Assembly: GCA_023426365.1 (NCBI GenBank)
Contig: JAFAAW010000003.1
Span: 1 to 64,000 of the forward strand
Origin: Pseudomonadota bacterium
GTDB taxonomy: Bacteria; Pseudomonadota; Alphaproteobacteria; Rhodospirillales; Magnetospirillaceae
DNA: 64,000 nt
Direction: 5' to 3'
Part shown: positions 9,135 through 19,216 of the stretch, one piece after another
Layout of the letters: each line of letters begins with the position of its first letter
Numbering within the stretch: the stretch's first letter is position 1
Position numbers and translations under genes: made by a program
The notes under the pieces: generated by a model
What the model saw: the letters and a program-made list of their open reading frames with translations, nothing else
What the model was told of the DNA's origin: nothing
Databases searched by the model: none

Positions 9135-9209
9135 TGCTGCTTTCCCCGTGTCTCGTTGCTTGTTTGGCACGTTCGGCATGCCGGCCGGATCATCCGGCGG
9201 CGGCGGTGG

Positions 9210-10622
9210 TCAAGGTTGTCCTTTCCCAGCGACGTCCTCGATGCGGGCCATGGCCTCGGCGCGCCCCAGCACCTCCATCACTTCGAAGATGGGCGGCGAC
9301 ACCGACGACCCGGTCAGCGCCGCCCTCAGGGGCTGCGCCACCTTGCCCAGCTTCTGGCCTCGGCCCTCCGCGAACACGCGGGCGGCCTCTTCCAGAATTT
9401 GCTTCGTCCATTCGGCGCTGGCGACCGACTGGACGTATTCCTTCAACAGCGCGCGCGCCTCGGCGTCGTCCAACGCCTTGGCCGCCTTGTCGTCCAGCGC
9501 CAGCGGGCGCGGACGCACATAGAACAGCGCCGAATCCGCCAACTCGACCAGCGTCTTGGCGCGCTCCTTCATGCCGGCCATGCCGGCGGTCAGGCGGCGC
9601 TTGCCCTCGGCATCGACGGACACGCCCGCCTTGGCCTCGACCTGCGGCAGGATCAGCTCGACCAGGCGGGCATCATCGGCCTGACGCAGGTAATGGCCGT
9701 TGAGGTTGGTCAACTTGGTCATGTCGAAACGCGACGGCGAGCGGCCGACCCCGGCCAGGTCGAACCATTCGACCGCCTGTTCGGTCGAAATGATCTCGTC
9801 GTCGCCATGGCCCCAGCCCAGGCGCAGCAGGTAGTTGCGCATGGCCTCGGGCAGGAAGCCCATGTCGCGGTACGCCTCGGCGCCCAGCGCGCCATGGCGC
9901 TTGGACAGCTTGGCGCCGTCGGGGCCGTGGATCAGCGGGATGTGGGCGAATTGCGGAACGTCCCAGCCGCACGCCTTGTACAATTGGTACTGGCGGAAGG
10001 CGTTGGTCAGGTGGTCGTCGCCGCGGATGACGTGGGTGATGCCCATGTCATGGTCGTCCACCACCACCGACAGCATGTAGGTGGGGGTGCCGTCGGCGCG
10101 CAGCAGCACCATGTCGTCCAATTGGGCGTTGGCCACGCACACTTCGCCCTGGACCAGATCGTTGATGACGGTGTCGCCCTCCTGCGGCGCCTTCAGGCGC
10201 ACCACCGGCTTGGCGCCGGCCGGCGCCTCGGCCGGATCGCGGTCGCGCCACACGCCGGGATAGCGCATGGGCTTGCCCTCGGCGCGCTGCTGCTCGCGGA
10301 TCTTCTCCAGCTCCTCGGGCGTGCAATAGCAGTAATAGGCCTTGCCCTCGGCCACCAATTGGCGGGCCACCTCGGCATGGCGGTCCATGCGGGCGAACTG
10401 GAACACCGCTTCGCCGTCGCCTTCCAGACCCAGCCACTTCAGACCGTCGAAGATGGCATCCACCGCCTGCTGGGTGGAGCGCTGGCGGTCGGTGTCCTCG
10501 ATGCGCAGCAGGAATTGGCCGCCATGGTGACGGGCGAACAGCCAGTTGAACAGCGCGGTGCGGGCGCCGCCAATGTGGAGAAAACCGGTCGGAGAAGGGG
10601 CGAAACGGGTGACCACCGACAT
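9210..10622 (-). CDS. gltX: Glutamate--tRNA ligase
   Basis: The 470-residue class Ib aminoacyl-tRNA synthetase charges tRNA-Glu and, in many alphaproteobacteria, also tRNA-Gln for later amidation. The HIGH-type signature is in [19 protein letters not shown] at the N terminus and the KMSKS equivalent is [17 protein letters not shown] segment lies in the connective peptide. The start at 10622 places the ATP-binding motif at residue 8 onward; upstream in-frame sequence to 10757 shows no synthetase similarity. It is divergent from comEC, with 90 nt between starts. Confidence 0.96.
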   Translation of the reverse strand: MSVVTRFAPSPTGFLHIGGARTALFNWLFARHHGGQFLLRIEDTDRQRSTQQAVDAIFDGLKWLGLEGDGEAVFQFARMDRHAEVARQLVAEGKAYYCYCTPEELEKIREQQRAEGKPMRYPGVWRDRDPAEAPAGAKPVVRLKAPQEGDTVINDLVQGEVCVANAQLDDMVLLRADGTPTYMLSVVVDDHDMGITHVIRGDDHLTNAFRQYQLYKACGWDVPQFAHIPLIHGPDGAKLSKRHGALGAEAYRDMGFLPEAMRNYLLRLGWGHGDDEIISTEQAVEWFDLAGVGRSPSRFDMTKLTNLNGHYLRQADDARLVELILPQVEAKAGVSVDAEGKRRLTAGMAGMKERAKTLVELADSALFYVRPRPLALDDKAAKALDDAEARALLKEYVQSVASAEWTKQILEEAARVFAEGRGQKLGKVAQPLRAALTGSSVSPPIFEVMEVLGRAEAMARIEDVAGKGQP

Positions 10623-10712
10623 GATAGGTCTCAAGACTCCTTGCGCCATAAGTGGCGGGCTGCCCTTGTCTAGCATATCTTCGCCGCGATGACAGCCCGG
10701 TGATGGGGGGGG

Positions 10713-12926
10713 ATGGCGATTTTCCTGCCCGATAGGATAGGCGGCGGCCTGATCCAAAGGCTAGGGCCATTTGCAGGTGCAAATGTCGTCGCGGCGGCCA
10801 TGGCCGAGCGCGAGCGTTGGCCTTTGTGGCTGCCGGTTTTCCTTGGGATCGGCATCTCGCTGTACTTCGCTGCCCCGTCCGAACCACCCCTGTGGCTGGG
10901 CGCGGCGGCGATGGCCGGTACCCTAGCCGCAGCCTGGACGGCGCGCAAGCGCCCCACGCTGCTGGCGGTGGCCCTGCCGCTGCTGTTGATCGCCCTGGGG
11001 TTCCTGGCGGCCGAGGTGCGGGCGTGGCGGGTGGCCGCCCCCGTGCTGGAACGTCCCAGCGGGTTGGTGCGGCTGCAAGGCGTCATCAGCGAGGTGGAGC
11101 CGCTGGCCGGCGGCGGCCAGCGGGTGACCCTGGACGAGGTGGTGGCGGAGATCGACGGGGCGCGGCCCCGGCGCGTGCGCCTGAAGACCAAAAGCGAGGC
11201 CGATCTGCCGGTGGGATCGCGGCTCGAAGTGGCGGCGCTGCTGATGCCGCCGCCGCAGCCGGCGGCGCCCGGCGCCTTCGACTTCGCCCGCCACGCGTGG
11301 TTCATGGGTCTGGGTGCCATCGGCACCATCCAGGGCGAGCCGCGCCTGATGGCGGGCGCGCGCGACGAAGGCATGCGCGCCGCCCTGAACGAACTGCGCC
11401 GCACCATCACCCGCCGCATCGTCGCGGTCCTGCCCGCCGACGGCACCGGCGGCATCGCCGCCGCCCTGGTCACCGGCGAGACCGGCGCCATTCCGCGCCC
11501 GCTGCTGGATGCCTATCGCGACAGCGGGCTGGCCCACATCCTGTCCATTTCCGGCCTGCACATGGGGCTGGCCGCCGGGCTGGTCTTCTTCGTGGTGCGC
11601 GGCGGGCTGGCGCTGTTTCCGGCGGTGGCCCTGCGCCGGCCCATCAAGAAGTGGGCGGCGGCCGTCGCCTTGTGCACGACCTTCTTTTACATGCTGCTGG
11701 CGGGCGCCCCGGTGCCGGCGCAGCGCTCGTTCCTGATGACCGGCATCGTGCTGCTGGCGGTGCTGCTGGACCGCAGCGCGCTGTCCATGCGGCTGGTGGC
11801 GTGGGCGGCGGTGGCGGTCCTGCTGCTGGCGCCCGAGGCGCTGGTGGGACCCAGTTTCCAGATGTCCTTTGCCGCCGTCGCCGCGCTGATCGCCGCCTAC
11901 GAGGTGCTGGCGCCCCGCCTGGCAGCACAGCGGTCCGAGCAATCGGGCTGGCTGGCGGCGGGCGGCCATTACGTGGGGGGGGTGGTGCTGTCAACCCTGG
12001 TTGCCGGCAGTGCCACCGCGCTTTACGGCGTCTACCACTTCAACCGCTTCGCGCTCTGGTCGGTGGTCGCCAATGCCTTGGCGGTGCCGCTGTCGGGCAT
12101 CGCCATGCCGTTCGCCGCCCTGGGCTTGCTGCTGATGCCGCTGGGGCTGGACCACTGGGCGTGGGTGCCCATGGGCTGGTGTGTGGCCGCCATCAACCGG
12201 GTGGCGGCCATGGTCGCCGGATGGCCCGCCGCCGCCATCGTGCTGCCGCCGCTGCCGCTGTGGGGGATGGTGCTGTTCACCCTGGGCGGGTGCTGGCTGG
12301 TGCTGTGGCGGCGGCGGTGGCGCCTGTTGGGCGTGCTGCCCATGATGGTGGGGCTGGGCGGCATGGCGCTGCACGATCCCCCCGACCTGCTGGTGGACAG
12401 CCGCGGCTATTCCATGGGGGTGCGCACCGCCAACGGTGCCCTGCTTGTCAATCGCGGTGGCCGCATCGTGCGCGAAACCTGGAGCCGCCGCGCCGGACCC
12501 CAGGCGTCCGAACGGTGGCCGCGCACGGGGCGGTCGCGCGACGGGCGCCTGTCCTGCGATGCCCTGGGCTGCGTCTACCGGGTTGACGGGCAGGTCATCG
12601 CCCTGGTGCGCGAGGATGCCGGCATCGATCCGGCCTGCGCCGACGCGCAGGTGGTGGTCAGTGCGGTGCCCATCCGCCATGCCTGTCGCGGGCCGGTGCT
12701 GGTGGTGGATCGGTTCGACCTGTGGCGGCGCGGCGCCCATGCCCTGTGGCTGGCCCCGCCCGGCGCCCGTGTCGAGACGGTGGCCGAATGGCAGGGCGAC
12801 CGGCCATGGGCGCACAAGCCCCATCGCCGCAAGAAGGTGCCGGTTCCTGCCGCCGTCACGACGCCGGATGAAACCGGGATTGACCTCCCGGCGGAAGCCT
12901 CTGAAGAATCAGACGCAGAGCGTTGA
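10713..12926 (+). CDS. comEC: ComEC/Rec2 family DNA-uptake membrane protein
   Basis: The 737-residue polytopic membrane protein has an N-terminal soluble OB-fold region (DUF4131 type, about 100-215) inserted between membrane helices. The central competence domain contains [19 protein letters not shown]. The family forms the inner-membrane channel that passes single-stranded DNA into the cytoplasm. The C-terminal part (about 560-690) corresponds to the metallo-beta-lactamase-like domain, but no HxHxDH metal motif is present, so the nuclease centre seems to be missing. ATG 10713 follows a GGGGGGG run; ATG 10801, just before [10 protein letters not shown], is an alternative. No other competence genes are in view, so natural transformation is not shown. 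Confidence 0.88.
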   Translation: MAIFLPDRIGGGLIQRLGPFAGANVVAAAMAERERWPLWLPVFLGIGISLYFAAPSEPPLWLGAAAMAGTLAAAWTARKRPTLLAVALPLLLIALGFLAAEVRAWRVAAPVLERPSGLVRLQGVISEVEPLAGGGQRVTLDEVVAEIDGARPRRVRLKTKSEADLPVGSRLEVAALLMPPPQPAAPGAFDFARHAWFMGLGAIGTIQGEPRLMAGARDEGMRAALNELRRTITRRIVAVLPADGTGGIAAALVTGETGAIPRPLLDAYRDSGLAHILSISGLHMGLAAGLVFFVVRGGLALFPAVALRRPIKKWAAAVALCTTFFYMLLAGAPVPAQRSFLMTGIVLLAVLLDRSALSMRLVAWAAVAVLLLAPEALVGPSFQMSFAAVAALIAAYEVLAPRLAAQRSEQSGWLAAGGHYVGGVVLSTLVAGSATALYGVYHFNRFALWSVVANALAVPLSGIAMPFAALGLLLMPLGLDHWAWVPMGWCVAAINRVAAMVAGWPAAAIVLPPLPLWGMVLFTLGGCWLVLWRRRWRLLGVLPMMVGLGGMALHDPPDLLVDSRGYSMGVRTANGALLVNRGGRIVRETWSRRAGPQASERWPRTGRSRDGRLSCDALGCVYRVDGQVIALVREDAGIDPACADAQVVVSAVPIRHACRGPVLVVDRFDLWRRGAHALWLAPPGARVETVAEWQGDRPWAHKPHRRKKVPVPAAVTTPDETGIDLPAEASEESDAER

Positions 12927-12927
12927 T

Positions 12928-14181
12928 TTAACTGAATCTGTCCAGGCCCAGGCCGGTCATGTCAATGTCCGGTTGACGACCCGAGACAAGGTCCGCCAGC
13001 GCCCGGCCCGACCCGCACGCCATGGTCCAGCCCAAGGTGCCGTGTCCGGTGTTCAGGTACAGGTTGGCAAAGGGCGTGGCGCCCAGCAGCGGCACGCTGT
13101 CGGGCGTCACCGGGCGCAGGCCGGTCCACGGCTCGGCCTTGGCGAAGTCGCCGGCCTGGGGGAACAGGGCGCGGGCATGGCGGCGGATCATCTGCCAGCG
13201 CGCCGGGTTCAGGCGGGTGTCGTAGCCGGTCAGTTCGGCGGTGCCGGCGCAGCGGAGACGATCGCCCAGGCGGGAATAGACCATCTTGTGCTCGTCGTCG
13301 GTGATGGACACCACGGGGGCGGCCGGGCCGTCGGCGGGCAGGGTGATGGAATAGCCCTTGGCCGGCACGATGGGCAGGCGCAGCCCCAGCGGCCGCGCCA
13401 GCAGCGGGCTGTAGCTGCCGGCCGCCAGCACGAAGGCGTCGGCCGTCAACGGGCCGTTGTCGGTGTCGGCCACCGCGATGCGGCTGCCGTCCGTCACCAG
13501 CGCCCGCACGGTGACGCCATGGCGGAACACGACGCCGCGCGCGGCCGCCAGCGCGCCCAGGGCTTGGGTGAATTTGTGCGCGTCGCCGCTTTCGTCGCCG
13601 GGGGTATGGATGCCGCCCGCCAGTTGGTCGGCCACCGGAGCCAGCGCCGGCTCGATGCTGCGGCATTCGGCCGGGGTCTTGATCTGGCGTTCCAGGCCCC
13701 AGCCCTGCATCAGGCCGGCGGCGGCGCGCGCATGCTCGAATTCGCGGCCGTCGCGATAGACGTGCAGGATGCCCAGGCTGCGCTGGTCGTAGCTGATGCC
13801 GGTTTCCGCCCGCAGCTCGCGCAAGCACGCCCGCGAATAGATGGCGATGCGCAGTGCGCGCTCCATGTTGCGGGCGGCGCGCGGCGCCGTGCAGTTGGAC
13901 AGGAAGCGCAGCCCCCAGGCCCACAGGGCCGGGTCCCAGCGGTTCCAGCGAAACAGCAGCGGCGCGTCCTCGCGCCCCAGCCATTTCAGCACCTTGGGCA
14001 GCACGCCCGGATTGGCCCACGGTTCCGCATGGCAGGGCGAGATCTGGCCGCCATTGGCGAAGCTGGTTTCCATGCCGGGGGCGGGCTGACGATCGACCAC
14101 CGTCACCTCGTGTCCGGCCTTGGCCAGATACCATGCGGCGGCGGTGCCGACCACGCCGGCGCCGAGGACCAGCACCCTCAC
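12928..14181 (-). CDS. dadA: D-amino acid dehydrogenase (FAD, small subunit type)
   Basis: The 417-residue flavoprotein oxidatively deaminates D-amino acids (classically D-alanine) to 2-oxo acids, delivering electrons to the respiratory chain at the inner-membrane face. It has an N-terminal FAD-binding fold (VLVLGAGVVGTAAAWYLAKAG, E/D of beta2 at VVDRQ), the DadA-typical NGGQISPCHAEPWA segment, and a C-terminal FAD signature (LNTGHGTLGWTMACGSGRAL). The GTG start at 14181 is preceded by GGAGAGGG and gives the standard family length. It is convergent with comEC (1 nt between stops) and divergent from nnr. Confidence 0.92.
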   Translation of the reverse strand: MRVLVLGAGVVGTAAAWYLAKAGHEVTVVDRQPAPGMETSFANGGQISPCHAEPWANPGVLPKVLKWLGREDAPLLFRWNRWDPALWAWGLRFLSNCTAPRAARNMERALRIAIYSRACLRELRAETGISYDQRSLGILHVYRDGREFEHARAAAGLMQGWGLERQIKTPAECRSIEPALAPVADQLAGGIHTPGDESGDAHKFTQALGALAAARGVVFRHGVTVRALVTDGSRIAVADTDNGPLTADAFVLAAGSYSPLLARPLGLRLPIVPAKGYSITLPADGPAAPVVSITDDEHKMVYSRLGDRLRCAGTAELTGYDTRLNPARWQMIRRHARALFPQAGDFAKAEPWTGLRPVTPDSVPLLGATPFANLYLNTGHGTLGWTMACGSGRALADLVSGRQPDIDMTGLGLDRFS

Positions 14182-14336
14182 GATCCCTCTCCTTCGCAAT
14201 CCAGGGACAAAGGTGGTAACGCAACCATGGTCGCCCGGCAATCCCCCGTGTTCGGCAAGGGTGGGGCGCTGGGAAAGCAGATTGAAATCCGCCCCCTTGG
14301 GCATACCCTTGGGAACGCCCGCCGTTGGAGAATGCC

Positions 14337-15824
14337 ATGGGTCCCGAGGTTCTGTCCGTTGCCGAAATGTATCGCGCCGATGCCCTGGCCATGGCCGGCG
14401 GCATTCCCGGCGAGCGGCTGATGGAGGCCGCAGGCTTCGCCGTCGCCCGCGAGCTGCGCCGCCGTTTCCGCCCCTGCCGCGTCGCCGTCCTGTGTGGCCC
14501 GGGCAACAATGGCGGTGACGGGTTTGTGGTGGCGCGCCTGTTGTCGCGGGCGGGCTATGCGGTGCGTCTGGCCCTGCTGGGCGACGCCGTCAATCTCAAG
14601 GGTGACGCGGCCCTGATGGCGGCGCGCTGGAAGGGTGCCACCGAACCGCTGTCGCCAGACGTGCTGGAGCGCGCCGACGTGGTGGTGGACGCCCTGTTCG
14701 GCGCCGGGCTGGCGCGCCCGCTCTGCGGCGCCGCCGCCGACGCCATCGCCGAGGTGGCGCGCCGCCGGCTGCCGGTGGTGGCGGTGGACGTGCCGTCGGG
14801 GGTGGATGGCGACACCGGGGCCATCCTGGGAATGGCCCCCGAGGCGGTGGCGACAGTCACCTTCTTCCGCAAGAAACCCGGCCATCTGCTGTTGCCGGGC
14901 CGCCTGCGCTGCGGCCAGGTGGTGGTGGCCGATATCGGCATTCCCGCCGATGTGCTGACCGAGGTGGAGCCGCCGGTGGTGGAGAACACGCCGGATGTGT
15001 GGCTGCGCCGTTTCCCGTGGCCGCGCCCGGACGCCCACAAATATGCGCGCGGCCACGTGGTGGTGGTGGGCGGTGCCGCCATGACCGGCGCCGCCCGACT
15101 GGCCGCGCGGGCGGCGCGGCGGGCGGGGGCGGGGCTGGCGACCATTGCCGCCCCGGCCGAGGCGCTGGCGGTCTACCGCGCCGGCGACCCGGGCGCCATC
15201 GTCGCCGCGCTGGACGATTACGCCGTCCTGCTGGCGGACGGGCGCAAGAACGCGCTGGTGCTGGGGCCGGGCGGCGGCACCGGACAGGCCATGCGCGAGC
15301 GCGTGCTGGCCGCAGCGCGGGCAGGCAAGGCCATGGTGCTGGACGCCGACGCGCTGACCAGCTTTGCCGACACCCCGCGCGACCTGTTCAAAGCGTTGTC
15401 GGCCAACGTGGTGCTGACGCCCCATGACGGCGAATTCGCCCGTCTGTTCGGCGCCGCCGACGGCTCGCGGCTGGATCGCGCTCGCCAGGCGGCCAAACGG
15501 GCAGGGGCGGTGGTGTTGCTCAAGGGGGCCGACACCGTCATCGCCCACCCCGACGGCCGCGCCGCCATCACCGCCAACGCCCCGCCGTCGCTGGCCACCG
15601 CCGGTTCGGGCGACGTGCTGGCCGGCATCATCGGCGGCCTGCTGGCGGCCGGCATGGATGGCTTCGACGCGGCCGCCTGCGGTGCCTGGCTGCACGGGGA
15701 GGCGGCGGCCGCCTTCGGTCCCGGCCTGATCGCCGAGGATGTGTGCGAGGCGCTGCCGGGCGTGCTGGCCCGGCTGGCCGACCGGACGGCAGGGGGGATC
15801 GTCCGTCCGACAGGGTTGTTCTGA
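14337..15824 (+). CDS. nnr: Bifunctional NAD(P)H-hydrate epimerase / ADP-dependent NAD(P)H-hydrate dehydratase
   Basis: The 495-residue fused repair enzyme restores damaged NADHX/NADPHX. The N-terminal YjeF_N epimerase domain (about 1-215) carries GPGNNGGDGFVVAR and VDVPSGVDGDTG. The C-terminal ribokinase-like YjeF_C dehydratase domain (about 225-490) carries GPGGGTG and the NAPPSLATAGSGDVLAG nucleotide and catalytic segment. Start ATG 14337 has GGAG 6 nt upstream; TTG 14325 is in frame but would overlap the SD. The malonyl-CoA decarboxylase gene follows 45 nt downstream and may share the transcript. Confidence 0.95.
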   Translation: MGPEVLSVAEMYRADALAMAGGIPGERLMEAAGFAVARELRRRFRPCRVAVLCGPGNNGGDGFVVARLLSRAGYAVRLALLGDAVNLKGDAALMAARWKGATEPLSPDVLERADVVVDALFGAGLARPLCGAAADAIAEVARRRLPVVAVDVPSGVDGDTGAILGMAPEAVATVTFFRKKPGHLLLPGRLRCGQVVVADIGIPADVLTEVEPPVVENTPDVWLRRFPWPRPDAHKYARGHVVVVGGAAMTGAARLAARAARRAGAGLATIAAPAEALAVYRAGDPGAIVAALDDYAVLLADGRKNALVLGPGGGTGQAMRERVLAAARAGKAMVLDADALTSFADTPRDLFKALSANVVLTPHDGEFARLFGAADGSRLDRARQAAKRAGAVVLLKGADTVIAHPDGRAAITANAPPSLATAGSGDVLAGIIGGLLAAGMDGFDAAACGAWLHGEAAAAFGPGLIAEDVCEALPGVLARLADRTAGGIVRPTGLF

Positions 15825-15869
15825 TTTGCACGAGCGGCAAATGTTCCCACATCCTTTGGAGAGGCCCAC

Positions 15870-17318
15870 ATGGATGAAGGACGCGAGACAGTCAGCATGA
15901 CCCAAGCCGTTGGATCCTCGCTTCTGGCCCGCATCAAGGGCCTTGCCAAGCTGTGGCGCGACGTTGCCGGCGCTGCCAAGGGCGGCGAAACCCTGAGCTT
16001 TGCTCCCGACCTGCCCGACGACGATCTGGCGCGCCTGCGCAGGCAGATGGAAGCCTGCCTGGAAGGGCGGGGTGGCGAGGTGTCGGCGCGTGCGCGCGCC
16101 GCCGCGCTGGGGCGCGAGTACCTGTCGCTGTCGCCCGAGGGGCGCCAGCGCTTCCTGGGCCTGATGGCGGGCCGTTTCGGCCCCGACCGCGAGCGGGTGG
16201 ACGCCGCGGTGCGGGACCTGCTGGCGGCCGCCGATGACGAACCCGCCCGCATCAAGGCCGAGGAGGCCATGCGGCTGGCGCTGGAGCCGCCGTTCACCCG
16301 TCTGCTGACCCAGTTCAACGCGCTGCCCGAGGGGGTGAAGTTCCTGGTGGACCTGCGCGCCGAGCTGATGGGCATGACCCGCGGCGATGCCGCCCTGACC
16401 GCCCTGGAAAAGGAACTCAAGACCCTGCTGGCGGCGTGGTTCGATGTGGGCTTCCTGGAACTCCAGCGCATCACCTGGCGTTCGCCCGCCTGCGTGCTGG
16501 AAAAGATCATGGCCTACGAGGCGGTGCACGCCATCCAGGGATGGGGCGACCTCAAGAACCGTCTGGATTCCGATCGCCGTCTCTACGCCTTCTTCCATCC
16601 GCGCATGCCCGAGGAGCCGTTGATCTTCGTCGAGGTCGCCCTGGTGCGCGGCATCGCGGGCAACGTCCACGAATTGCTGGACCGGCACGCGCCCGTAGGC
16701 AATCCCGAAGAGGCGGACACCGCCATCTTCTATTCCATCAACAACGCCCAGCGCGGTCTGGACGGCATCAGCTTCGGCAATTTCCTGATCAAGCGGGTGG
16801 TCGAGGAACTGTCGCGCGAATTCAAGCGCCTTAAGACCTTTGCCACGCTGTCGCCCATCCCCGGCTTCCGGGCATGGCTGGCCGAGCGGCTGGCCCAGGG
16901 CGAGGCGGGCCTGTTGAGCGCGGCGGAACACCGCCAACTGACCCAATTGTCCAACGGCCAGGGCGCCAAGGGCAGTCTTAGGGCGCTGGTGGAAGACGGT
17001 GCCTGGGCCGACGACGCGTTGATTGCGGAAACCCTGCGCGCGCCCCTGACCCGGCTGGCCGCCCGCTATCTGGCCCAGGAAAAGCGCGGCGTGGCGCGGG
17101 CGCTGGACCCGGTGGCGCATTTCCACCTGTCCAACGGGGCACGCATCGAACGCCTGAACTGGCTGGCCGACACCAGCCCCAAGGGCATGAAGCAGTCGCT
17201 GGGCATGATGATCAACTACCTCTACAAGCTCGACGAGATCGAGGCCAATCACGAGGCCTATTCCGCCACCGGCAAGGTGGCGGTGTCGTCGGACATCAAG
17301 GCGTTGCTGAAGGGGTAG
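15870..17318 (+). CDS. mcd: Malonyl-CoA decarboxylase
   Basis: The 482-residue protein matches the malonyl-CoA decarboxylase (MCD/MatA) family, which converts malonyl-CoA to acetyl-CoA and CO2. It has an N-terminal helical domain (about 20-190). The C-terminal catalytic acetyltransferase-like domain contains FYSINNAQRGLDGISFGNF, KTFATLSPIPGF (catalytic Ser region) and FHLSNGARIERLNWL (catalytic His region). An in-frame ATG at 15897 is a possible shorter start, but 15870 has GGAGAGG just upstream. No matB or matC genes adjoin it, so its malonate source is not apparent; it may control malonyl-CoA levels. Confidence 0.93.
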   Translation: MDEGRETVSMTQAVGSSLLARIKGLAKLWRDVAGAAKGGETLSFAPDLPDDDLARLRRQMEACLEGRGGEVSARARAAALGREYLSLSPEGRQRFLGLMAGRFGPDRERVDAAVRDLLAAADDEPARIKAEEAMRLALEPPFTRLLTQFNALPEGVKFLVDLRAELMGMTRGDAALTALEKELKTLLAAWFDVGFLELQRITWRSPACVLEKIMAYEAVHAIQGWGDLKNRLDSDRRLYAFFHPRMPEEPLIFVEVALVRGIAGNVHELLDRHAPVGNPEEADTAIFYSINNAQRGLDGISFGNFLIKRVVEELSREFKRLKTFATLSPIPGFRAWLAERLAQGEAGLLSAAEHRQLTQLSNGQGAKGSLRALVEDGAWADDALIAETLRAPLTRLAARYLAQEKRGVARALDPVAHFHLSNGARIERLNWLADTSPKGMKQSLGMMINYLYKLDEIEANHEAYSATGKVAVSSDIKALLKG

Positions 17319-17382
17319 GGGGCGTCCGTCCCACCGGCTCGCCGAGTGTCGCCTCGCCGCGATCCGCCCGGCCTGAATGCAA

Positions 17383-17413
17383 AAGCCCCCTGCCGCCGTG
17401 CGGCAGGGGGCTT
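17383..17413. terminator. Strong bidirectional hairpin terminator
   Basis: A perfect 14-bp stem (17383-17396 with 17400-17413) has a 3-nt loop and lies between two convergent genes, malonyl-CoA decarboxylase and the chemoreceptor. Short A and T runs flank the stem, so it can serve both strands. Confidence 0.8.
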
Positions 17414-17429
17414 CGCTTTGCCCCAAACC

Positions 17430-18764
17430 TCAGTCCTGGCGGATTTCGCGCACGAACTTGTCCACCTGTTCGTTCAGGATGGCCGAATTGCGGGTCAGCG
17501 ATTCGGCCGAGCCCAACACGTCGCGGGCGGCGTTGCCGGTTTCGAAGGCCGCCGCCGACACGCGGGCGATGGTGCCGGTAACCTCCTGCGTGCCCAGGGC
17601 CGCCTGCTGGACGTTGCGGGCGATCTCCTGGGTGGCCGCACCCTGTTCCTCGACCGCCGCGGCGATGCCGCCCGAAATGTCGTTGATCTGGCCGATGGTC
17701 GAGGCGATGCCGCCGATGGCGCCCACCGCGTCGCGGGTGGCGTTCTGCACGGCGGCGATCTGGGTGGCGATCTCGTCGGTGGCCTTGGCGGTCTGGTTGG
17801 CCAGGCTTTTGACCTCGTTGGCGACCACCGCGAAGCCCTTGCCGGCATCGCCGGCGCGCGCCGCCTCGATGGTGGCGTTGAGCGCCAAAAGGTTGGTCTG
17901 GCTGGCGATGTCGTTGATCAGCTTGACCACTTGGCCGATGCGGCCGGCGGCTTCCGCCAGGCTTTGCACCATGTCGTTGGTGCGGGTGGCCTCGTCCATG
18001 GCGGAGGAGGCGATGGCGGCCGAATGCGACACCTGGCGGCCGATCTCGGCGATGGAGCTGGACAGTTCCTCTGCGGCGGCGGCCACCGTCTGGATGTTGA
18101 CGGTGGCTTCCTCGGCGGCGGCGGCCACCGTGGTGGACTGCATCGAGGTTTCCTCGGCGTTGGCCGCCATGGTGCGCGCGCTGGCCTCCATCTGGGTGGC
18201 GGCGGCCGCGACCTGGGACACCACGCCCTGGATGTCGCGCTCGAAGGCGTCGGCCTTGGCGCCCAGTTCGCGGGCGATCAGGGCTGCGGTGTTGGTCTCG
18301 ATGTAGACCGAGGTGGCCAGGTCCATGTCCAGATAGGCCGCCTTGTTCACGGCGGCCAGAACCTGGGCCAGCTTTTCCGGGCGCTTGCGATAGGTGTGGG
18401 CGGCCAGCTCGAACACCTTGTTCAGCACGAAGCAATAGCCGGCGGTATACCAGCGCGGCTCCAGCCCCACGCGCTGGTGGATCTTGCCGATCTCGGTGAC
18501 GTTGGCGAAATAGCGGTCGTCGAAATTGCCGGCGAACACGCTGTCCAGCCAGTGCTTCTTCTGCATCGCGCGGGCATGGTCCATACGCGCCGGCGAGTCG
18601 AAGATGGCGGCTACGGTCGCGTTGGCGCGCACATGGCCATAGAAGGCCTCGAGCAGGGCATCCAGGCGCGGCGCCAGGACGTCGCGGAATTCGCGCAGAG
18701 TGCGGCAGGTCTCGTCATCGATTTGCAGGAACGCCAACCGTCCCGCGCGATCCAAATCCATCAT
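17430..18764 (-). CDS. Globin-coupled methyl-accepting chemotaxis protein (soluble haem oxygen sensor)
   Basis: The 444-residue protein has no membrane helix and no HAMP domain. Residues 1-170 form a protoglobin-type sensor with the proximal haem ligand His96 in [16 protein letters not shown], the hallmark of globin-coupled sensors (HemAT type). Residues about 190-440 are the methyl-accepting signalling coiled coil with the conserved hairpin tip [20 protein letters not shown] and [15 protein letters not shown]. It should bind O2 in the cytoplasm and steer flagellar behaviour through CheA/CheW. Tandem ATG codons at 18764 and 18761 follow a GGGGG stretch; the upstream in-frame ATG at 18815 would add 17 residues without an SD. 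The N-terminal region is divergent from tRNA-Leu. Confidence 0.93.
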   Translation of the reverse strand: MMDLDRAGRLAFLQIDDETCRTLREFRDVLAPRLDALLEAFYGHVRANATVAAIFDSPARMDHARAMQKKHWLDSVFAGNFDDRYFANVTEIGKIHQRVGLEPRWYTAGYCFVLNKVFELAAHTYRKRPEKLAQVLAAVNKAAYLDMDLATSVYIETNTAALIARELGAKADAFERDIQGVVSQVAAAATQMEASARTMAANAEETSMQSTTVAAAAEEATVNIQTVAAAAEELSSSIAEIGRQVSHSAAIASSAMDEATRTNDMVQSLAEAAGRIGQVVKLINDIASQTNLLALNATIEAARAGDAGKGFAVVANEVKSLANQTAKATDEIATQIAAVQNATRDAVGAIGGIASTIGQINDISGGIAAAVEEQGAATQEIARNVQQAALGTQEVTGTIARVSAAAFETGNAARDVLGSAESLTRNSAILNEQVDKFVREIRQD

Positions 18765-19058
18765 CAAACCCCCAAGCTTTGGTCTTGGTACGAAAGGAAT
18801 ATGAAGTTTCGGCAAGCCTAATTCAACCGGCTAATGGCCTTCTTTTTCCGTAGGCGTAGGGCAAGTCCCCGATTATCCGATGGTATGAGAGCTATCCTTA
18901 AAAGCAACATGGAAAGCCCTTTCGTCGGCGGAAACCCGCAAGTTGTCGGAATCGTCGCACAAGCCCTGTATCCCGGCACGTGACTATGTTATAGACACCG
19001 GTTCCGGCGGGCCGGCCCCCAGGCTTTTCGAGGTCGAGGGTGTCGCGCACCTGCTCAT
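18765..19058. other. Intergenic region between chemoreceptor and tRNA-Leu
   Basis: There is no convincing coding frame here. It must hold the chemoreceptor promoter on the minus strand and the tRNA-Leu promoter on the plus strand. A TATGTT/TTATAG stretch near 18985 is a possible -10 element for the tRNA, but no clear -35 partner was found. Confidence 0.3.
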
Positions 19059-19143
19059 GCGGGCGTGGTGGAACTGGTAGACACACTGGATTTAGGTTCC
19101 AGCGGCGCAAGCCATGGGGGTTCAAATCCCTTCGCCCGCACCA
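19059..19143 (+). tRNA. tRNA-Leu (anticodon TAG)
   Basis: The 85-nt cloverleaf has acceptor GCGGGCG/CGCCCGC, discriminator A and encoded CCA (19141-19143). The anticodon stem CTGGA/TCCAG encloses loop TTTAGGT, giving anticodon UAG. The variable arm is long, as in class II tRNA-Leu, and the T-loop is GTTCAAATC. It reads CUA/CUG leucine codons. Trigger factor starts 73 nt downstream. Confidence 0.95.
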
Positions 19144-19216
19144 GTCGCCAGCGCGCTCTGGGGCAACGCGACCGCCGGGTTTCTTGCAACGAATTGATTC
19201 GATTGGCGAAAGACTG

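Noticed and set aside
6975..10673. 1232-codon plus-strand ORF across the gltA/gltX region
   Set aside because: It is the antisense shadow of gltA, gltX and a small gene, a common artefact in high-GC DNA.
14178..17426. 1082-codon minus-strand ORF opposite nnr and malonyl-CoA decarboxylase
   Set aside because: It is antisense to two well-supported enzymes with clear motifs; composition is that of a reverse-frame shadow.
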